A stretch of 9,412 nt of DNA from positions 1 to 9,412 of the forward strand of contig JALSTF010000191.1 of NCBI GenBank assembly GCA_026983895.1, given 5' to 3'. The stretch is from Sulfurovum sp. (GTDB lineage: Bacteria; Campylobacterota; Campylobacteria; Campylobacterales; Sulfurovaceae). A program made the translations under genes and the position numbers. Shown here in pieces: positions 6,407 to 9,412 of the stretch. Each line of letters opens with the position of its first letter. Position 1 is the stretch's first letter. The notes under the pieces are model-generated. The model was given only the letters and a program-made list of their open reading frames with translations, made no database searches and was not told the DNA's origin.

Positions 6407-7813
6407 TCACTTCTTCTTTTTTTCTTTCACCGGCGGAGGGGAGATGATAAGGTCTGCCTGTTTAAATACATTGTTGATAAATTTGTTTATCCAGGATTGA
6501 TCGAACCATTCGACCGGTCTGACCTCGATCCCCTGCACCAATATGCCAAAATGCAGATGGTCGCCCATGGCCAGGCCTGTCATTCCTGTTTTGGCGATGG
6601 TCTGTCCTGCATGGACTTCATCCCCCTCCTGTACGAACAGCTGTGAACAGTGTCCATAAAGGGTATAAAGCCCGAGTCCATGGTCTATCAGCGGCATATT
6701 CCCGTAAATACCGTTATCATCGGCAAAAACGACTTTTCCCGGATTGGATGCTTTGATATCTGCCATACTGTTGCTTGCCAGGTCATACCCGACATGATAG
6801 GATTCTGAAACAATATTGTCCTTGCTGCCATAATAATAGTATCGGTGATCACCGAAACTTGCCACTTTCTTTCCATTTCTGAGCGGATAGAACTTTTTGA
6901 TCTTCCATGCATCGAGCATTTCGTCAGACACATGCTTGCTGAGCTTATGGATCAGTGCTTCATTCTTTAGACGCATCGTTTCATTGATCGCTTTAAGCTT
7001 TTCGAGTTTATCCGTAATGGTCGCATACTCAGGATCACTCGATGCCAGATCAGTGATCTTGCCATCGATGAATTTGTCTGTCGCTCTGATATAAGAGGTC
7101 TTGTATCGGGGATTGCCGTGATAGAACGGAATGTGCACTTCCCGTCTGTTCCCTGCCATATCTGTCGCTACGATCTTGGCATCGAAAGAGTCATCCACGA
7201 ACGGCCATGCGACCAGTACGGCATAATAGCCTTCTTTTTTGTAGGGCTGCGGCTTAAACATATTTTTATTGGCTTTGACATAGAGTTTATCCATATTGTC
7301 ATCGTCTGCCTGAAAAACGACCAAAGCGCTTCCTCCCTGGTTGATCATACGTGAATTGGAAAGGATATTGACATTGGGTCTTTTATAATCCACTGTGACA
7401 TCGATGGTCTTGGTCGCTGTATTGCCCGCCATCATGTTCCACATGCTTTTATCACCGACCGTGACCATCAGTGTATAGTCTTTCGCTTTGGGATTGAGGA
7501 CTTTTCCCTTGGGGTATTTCACAGTGATCGTCCCTTCTTTGGGACCGTTATCGAAGAATCCCTGGTCGATGATCACTTTTTTCGTACCGTCAGAAAGAGC
7601 GACTTCATAGGAATTGAGTGCCACATTGTCCGAAACCTTGACCTTCAACGGCTCCTTGCGGTTCCAAAAAATATGCTTGGGGCTTTCTATCTTCGGGGCT
7701 ACCCTCTCGAATTGCGGTGCGGTATAGACATACCATGCACCTGCGGCCAGACCGGCCAGGAGGATCACGGTAAATATTTTATTCGCTATATTGCCTTTAC
7801 TTTTTTTTGCCAT
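6407..7813 (-). CDS. Membrane-anchored M23 family peptidoglycan metallopeptidase
   Basis: A 468-residue envelope protein. A basic N-terminus (MAKKSKGNIANK) leads into one hydrophobic segment (about 13-30), so the rest should face the periplasm as a membrane-tethered protein or uncleaved signal anchor. Residues about 45-235 are beta-rich and look like two Ig-like modules (VSDNVALNSYEVALSDG; ATDMAGNRREVHIPF). A charged helix that may form a coiled coil covers about 262-295. The C-terminal M23 domain has HVGYD (zinc ligands H340 and D344), LYGHC (H388) and GDHLHFG (H419 catalytic, H421 zinc ligand), all intact, implying an active zinc endopeptidase that cuts peptide stems or cross-links in peptidoglycan. 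Related M23 enzymes set cell shape in Helicobacter and Campylobacter. The tail is lysine-rich. The start at 7813 has AGGA (7821-7824) and overlaps the upstream gene by 17 bases. Exact bond specificity cannot be told. Confidence 0.92.
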   Translation of the reverse strand: MAKKSKGNIANKIFTVILLAGLAAGAWYVYTAPQFERVAPKIESPKHIFWNRKEPLKVKVSDNVALNSYEVALSDGTKKVIIDQGFFDNGPKEGTITVKYPKGKVLNPKAKDYTLMVTVGDKSMWNMMAGNTATKTIDVTVDYKRPNVNILSNSRMINQGGSALVVFQADDDNMDKLYVKANKNMFKPQPYKKEGYYAVLVAWPFVDDSFDAKIVATDMAGNRREVHIPFYHGNPRYKTSYIRATDKFIDGKITDLASSDPEYATITDKLEKLKAINETMRLKNEALIHKLSKHVSDEMLDAWKIKKFYPLRNGKKVASFGDHRYYYYGSKDNIVSESYHVGYDLASNSMADIKASNPGKVVFADDNGIYGNMPLIDHGLGLYTLYGHCSQLFVQEGDEVHAGQTIAKTGMTGLAMGDHLHFGILVQGIEVRPVEWFDQSWINKFINNVFKQADLIISPPPVKEKKKK

Positions 7814-8780
7814 CTATCAATCCTGTCTCTTTTATTTTTGCTATTATTGTATCTATTATTTGTTGTAAGTTTCCTGCCTTGAACGTTATCCCCGCGGCGA
7901 CCCTGTGCCCGCCGCCGCCAAACTCGGCAGCGATGGCATTGACATCAAACCCTTTGCTGCGCAGAGAGATGCGTATGCCGTCAGAGAGTTCCATCGCAAA
8001 GATCGCCACTTCGACAGTCGCCAGAGAACGGGCATAATCCACAATACCGTCCATATCCGGTACCGTAGCGCCTGTAGCAGCGATATCTTCCCGCGTCACA
8101 TAGAGACTGGCAATCCGGGCATCGGCATAAAGCTGTAAACTGCCCAAAGCCCGTTGCAGGATACGAAAAGAACTCAGCGAGCGTCTCTGTGTAAAATGAT
8201 ACGCGACTTTTGAAGGATCAACACCGATTTCGACCATCTCCTTTGCCGCATCGAAGACCCTGGCATTCACACTGCTGGTCGTAAAATAGCGCGTATCGGA
8301 AAGCAGTGCGGCATAAAAGCATTCTGCACTTTTTGCGGATATGGTATAGATCTTCCTGAAAAGTTCAAAAGCGACCTGCGAAGAGGAAGCATAAGCAGGC
8401 CTGACCACATTGAGAGAGCCATAGAGATCATTGCTTTGATGGTGATCAATGTTAAGAATCGTTCTGCCTTCAAGGTCAAAGCCCAGTCTTTTTATGCTGC
8501 CGCAGTCACAGGCAATGATCAAACTGTGTTCATAATCGATCTTCTCTTTGATCTTTGCATACCCGAAGAGAAAATCCAAATGACGCGGCAGTTCTTTCGA
8601 AGCATTCACTACTTCTATCTTTCTTATCCCTGCCTCTTTCAGCAGCGTATAGATCCCCAATGCCGTACCGATGGCATCCGGATCGGGATTGAGATGGGAA
8701 AGGATCGTGATCGATCCTGCTTTCTCGATCACTCTTCTGACCGCATTAAAAGGAAAGGCTGTCTCTTCCATCAGGGTCAT
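7797..8780 (-). CDS. DHH/DHHA1 phosphoesterase, NrnA-like (nanoRNase / pAp phosphatase type)
   Basis: A 327-residue two-domain cytoplasmic phosphoesterase. The DHH domain shows SHLNPDPDAIG (28-38, with H29, D33 and D35), D92 in ACDCGS, the name-giving D112-H113-H114 in NIDHHQSND, and D162 in LLSDTRYF, all metal-binding positions. The DHHA1 domain carries the substrate-binding glycine motif FGGGGHRVAAG (287-297). This size and organisation fit the NrnA group, which degrades 2-5 nt RNA fragments and can dephosphorylate 3'-phosphoadenosine 5'-phosphate; cyclic dinucleotide hydrolysis is a less likely alternative, since no PAS or GGDEF domain is present. The start at 8780 overlaps the nadC stop as ATGA, pointing to coupled translation; ATG 8771 is an alternative, and neither has a clear Shine-Dalgarno. 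The 3' end overlaps the M23 gene. Confidence 0.9.
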   Translation of the reverse strand: MTLMEETAFPFNAVRRVIEKAGSITILSHLNPDPDAIGTALGIYTLLKEAGIRKIEVVNASKELPRHLDFLFGYAKIKEKIDYEHSLIIACDCGSIKRLGFDLEGRTILNIDHHQSNDLYGSLNVVRPAYASSSQVAFELFRKIYTISAKSAECFYAALLSDTRYFTTSSVNARVFDAAKEMVEIGVDPSKVAYHFTQRRSLSSFRILQRALGSLQLYADARIASLYVTREDIAATGATVPDMDGIVDYARSLATVEVAIFAMELSDGIRISLRSKGFDVNAIAAEFGGGGHRVAAGITFKAGNLQQIIDTIIAKIKETGLIDGKKK

Positions 8781-9412
8781 TCAACTTTCATGGAAAGGTC
8801 TATCCAGTTCGCCTGATGGATGATAGAGCCGGAAGAGATCGCATCTATACCGGTAGCGGCCAGTGCCGCAATGGTTTCAAGGGTCACATTTCCGCTCGCT
8901 TCAAGCAGGATATGCGGATAGTACCCATTTCTGTAATCGACCGCACGCCTGATCTCCTCAAGGGGCATATTGTCGCACATCACGATATCCGCTCCGGCCT
9001 GCATCGCTTTTTGTACGCTGTCGAATGTTTCACACTCTATCTCCACCTTGGAGGTAAAAGGGATCTTGCTGCGTACTTCCTGCATGAACAGATCCAGGTC
9101 ATCGATGGTTTTCAAATGGGTGTCTTTGAGCATCAGACAGTCATCCAGTCCCATACGGTGATTGATCCCCCCGCCGCAGCGTACTGCATACTTTTCAAAC
9201 ACCCTGAGAAGCGGCCTTGTTTTTCTCGTATCAAGCAGCTTGACACCCGTTCCTTCAAGGGCTTCAACATATCGCGAAGTAAGTGTAGCGATAGAAGAAG
9301 CATGCAGAACGATATCCAGGATAGAGCGTTCCAGGGAGAGGACCTTCTTTGAATCTCCGCTGACAAAAAGGAGCTTTTTGCCCTCTGTGAACGTTCTCCA
9401 TCCCTGATATCC
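8777..9412 (-). CDS. nadC: NadC, nicotinate-nucleotide pyrophosphorylase (quinolinate PRTase), N-terminus outside window
   Basis: The C-terminal 211 residues are visible; about 60-65 N-terminal residues lie beyond the right edge. The enzyme converts quinolinate and PRPP to nicotinate mononucleotide with CO2 release in de novo NAD synthesis. In visible numbering, the signatures are ERSILDIVLHASSIATLTSRY (28-48), LLDTRKTRPLLR (59-70), EKYAVRCGGGINHRMGL (73-89), LMLKDTH (93-99), KVEIECE (122-128), ADIVMCDN (141-148), LEASGNV (170-176) and ISSGSIIH (192-199). These include the Arg/Lys/Glu/Asp positions that bind quinolinate and PRPP. The frame is intact to the edge, so the GTG at 9202 is an internal valine and not a start. 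The stop overlaps the phosphoesterase start by four bases. In many genomes nadC sits with nadA and nadB; those would be upstream, out of view. Confidence 0.96.
   Translation of the reverse strand, partial: GYQGWRTFTEGKKLLFVSGDSKKVLSLERSILDIVLHASSIATLTSRYVEALEGTGVKLLDTRKTRPLLRVFEKYAVRCGGGINHRMGLDDCLMLKDTHLKTIDDLDLFMQEVRSKIPFTSKVEIECETFDSVQKAMQAGADIVMCDNMPLEEIRRAVDYRNGYYPHILLEASGNVTLETIAALAATGIDAISSGSIIHQANWIDLSMKVE

Noticed and set aside
7801..7808. A8 tract in codons 3-5 of the M23 gene as a phase-variation switch
   Set aside because: It encodes lysines typical of a basic N-terminus before a membrane segment, and a similar A8 (3901-3908) occurs in ylxR. Eight bases is short for a contingency tract, and both genes look like housekeeping genes.

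Overview
This window is a stretch of conserved bacterial chromosome in which every gene I can support lies on the minus strand, so transcription runs from right to left. The gene content and order (lpxC, tsaB, thrB, ylxR, infB, rbfA, rimP, with an M23 peptidase upstream and ribD downstream) is the arrangement known from Campylobacterota (the former Epsilonproteobacteria). The short TsaB, a homoserine kinase embedded in a translation-factor operon, and moderate G+C point to a free-living, Sulfurovum-like member. The genus assignment is inference from gene order and protein flavour; no search was run.

Layout in the direction of transcription. At the right edge is nadC (quinolinate phosphoribosyltransferase, N-terminus outside the window). 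It overlaps a DHH/DHHA1 phosphoesterase of the NrnA type by ATGA, which in turn overlaps a membrane-anchored M23 peptidoglycan peptidase by 17 bases. A gap of about 94 bases follows, with a very good sigma-70-like promoter (6342-6370). It should drive lpxC (lipid A synthesis), tsaB (tRNA t6A modification), thrB (threonine synthesis), ylxR (RNA-binding DUF448 protein), infB (IF-2), rbfA and rimP (30S maturation). These genes are packed with short gaps or overlaps. After rimP comes a 100-base gap with a G+C-rich, strongly self-complementary element, then the first 32 codons of ribD (riboflavin synthesis), cut by the left edge.

The genes form two functional blocks: cell envelope and cofactor functions (nadC, phosphoesterase, M23 peptidase, lpxC), and translation (tsaB, ylxR, infB, rbfA, rimP), with thrB and ribD as metabolic passengers. 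All reading frames are intact. I found no mobile elements, CRISPR arrays, rRNA or tRNA genes, and no convincing undescribed system. The item most worth a second look is the rimP-ribD intergenic element, whose segments can fold in two mutually exclusive ways. Lesser points are the unusually short TTG-started TsaB and a consensus -10 box placed directly against the ylxR start codon.
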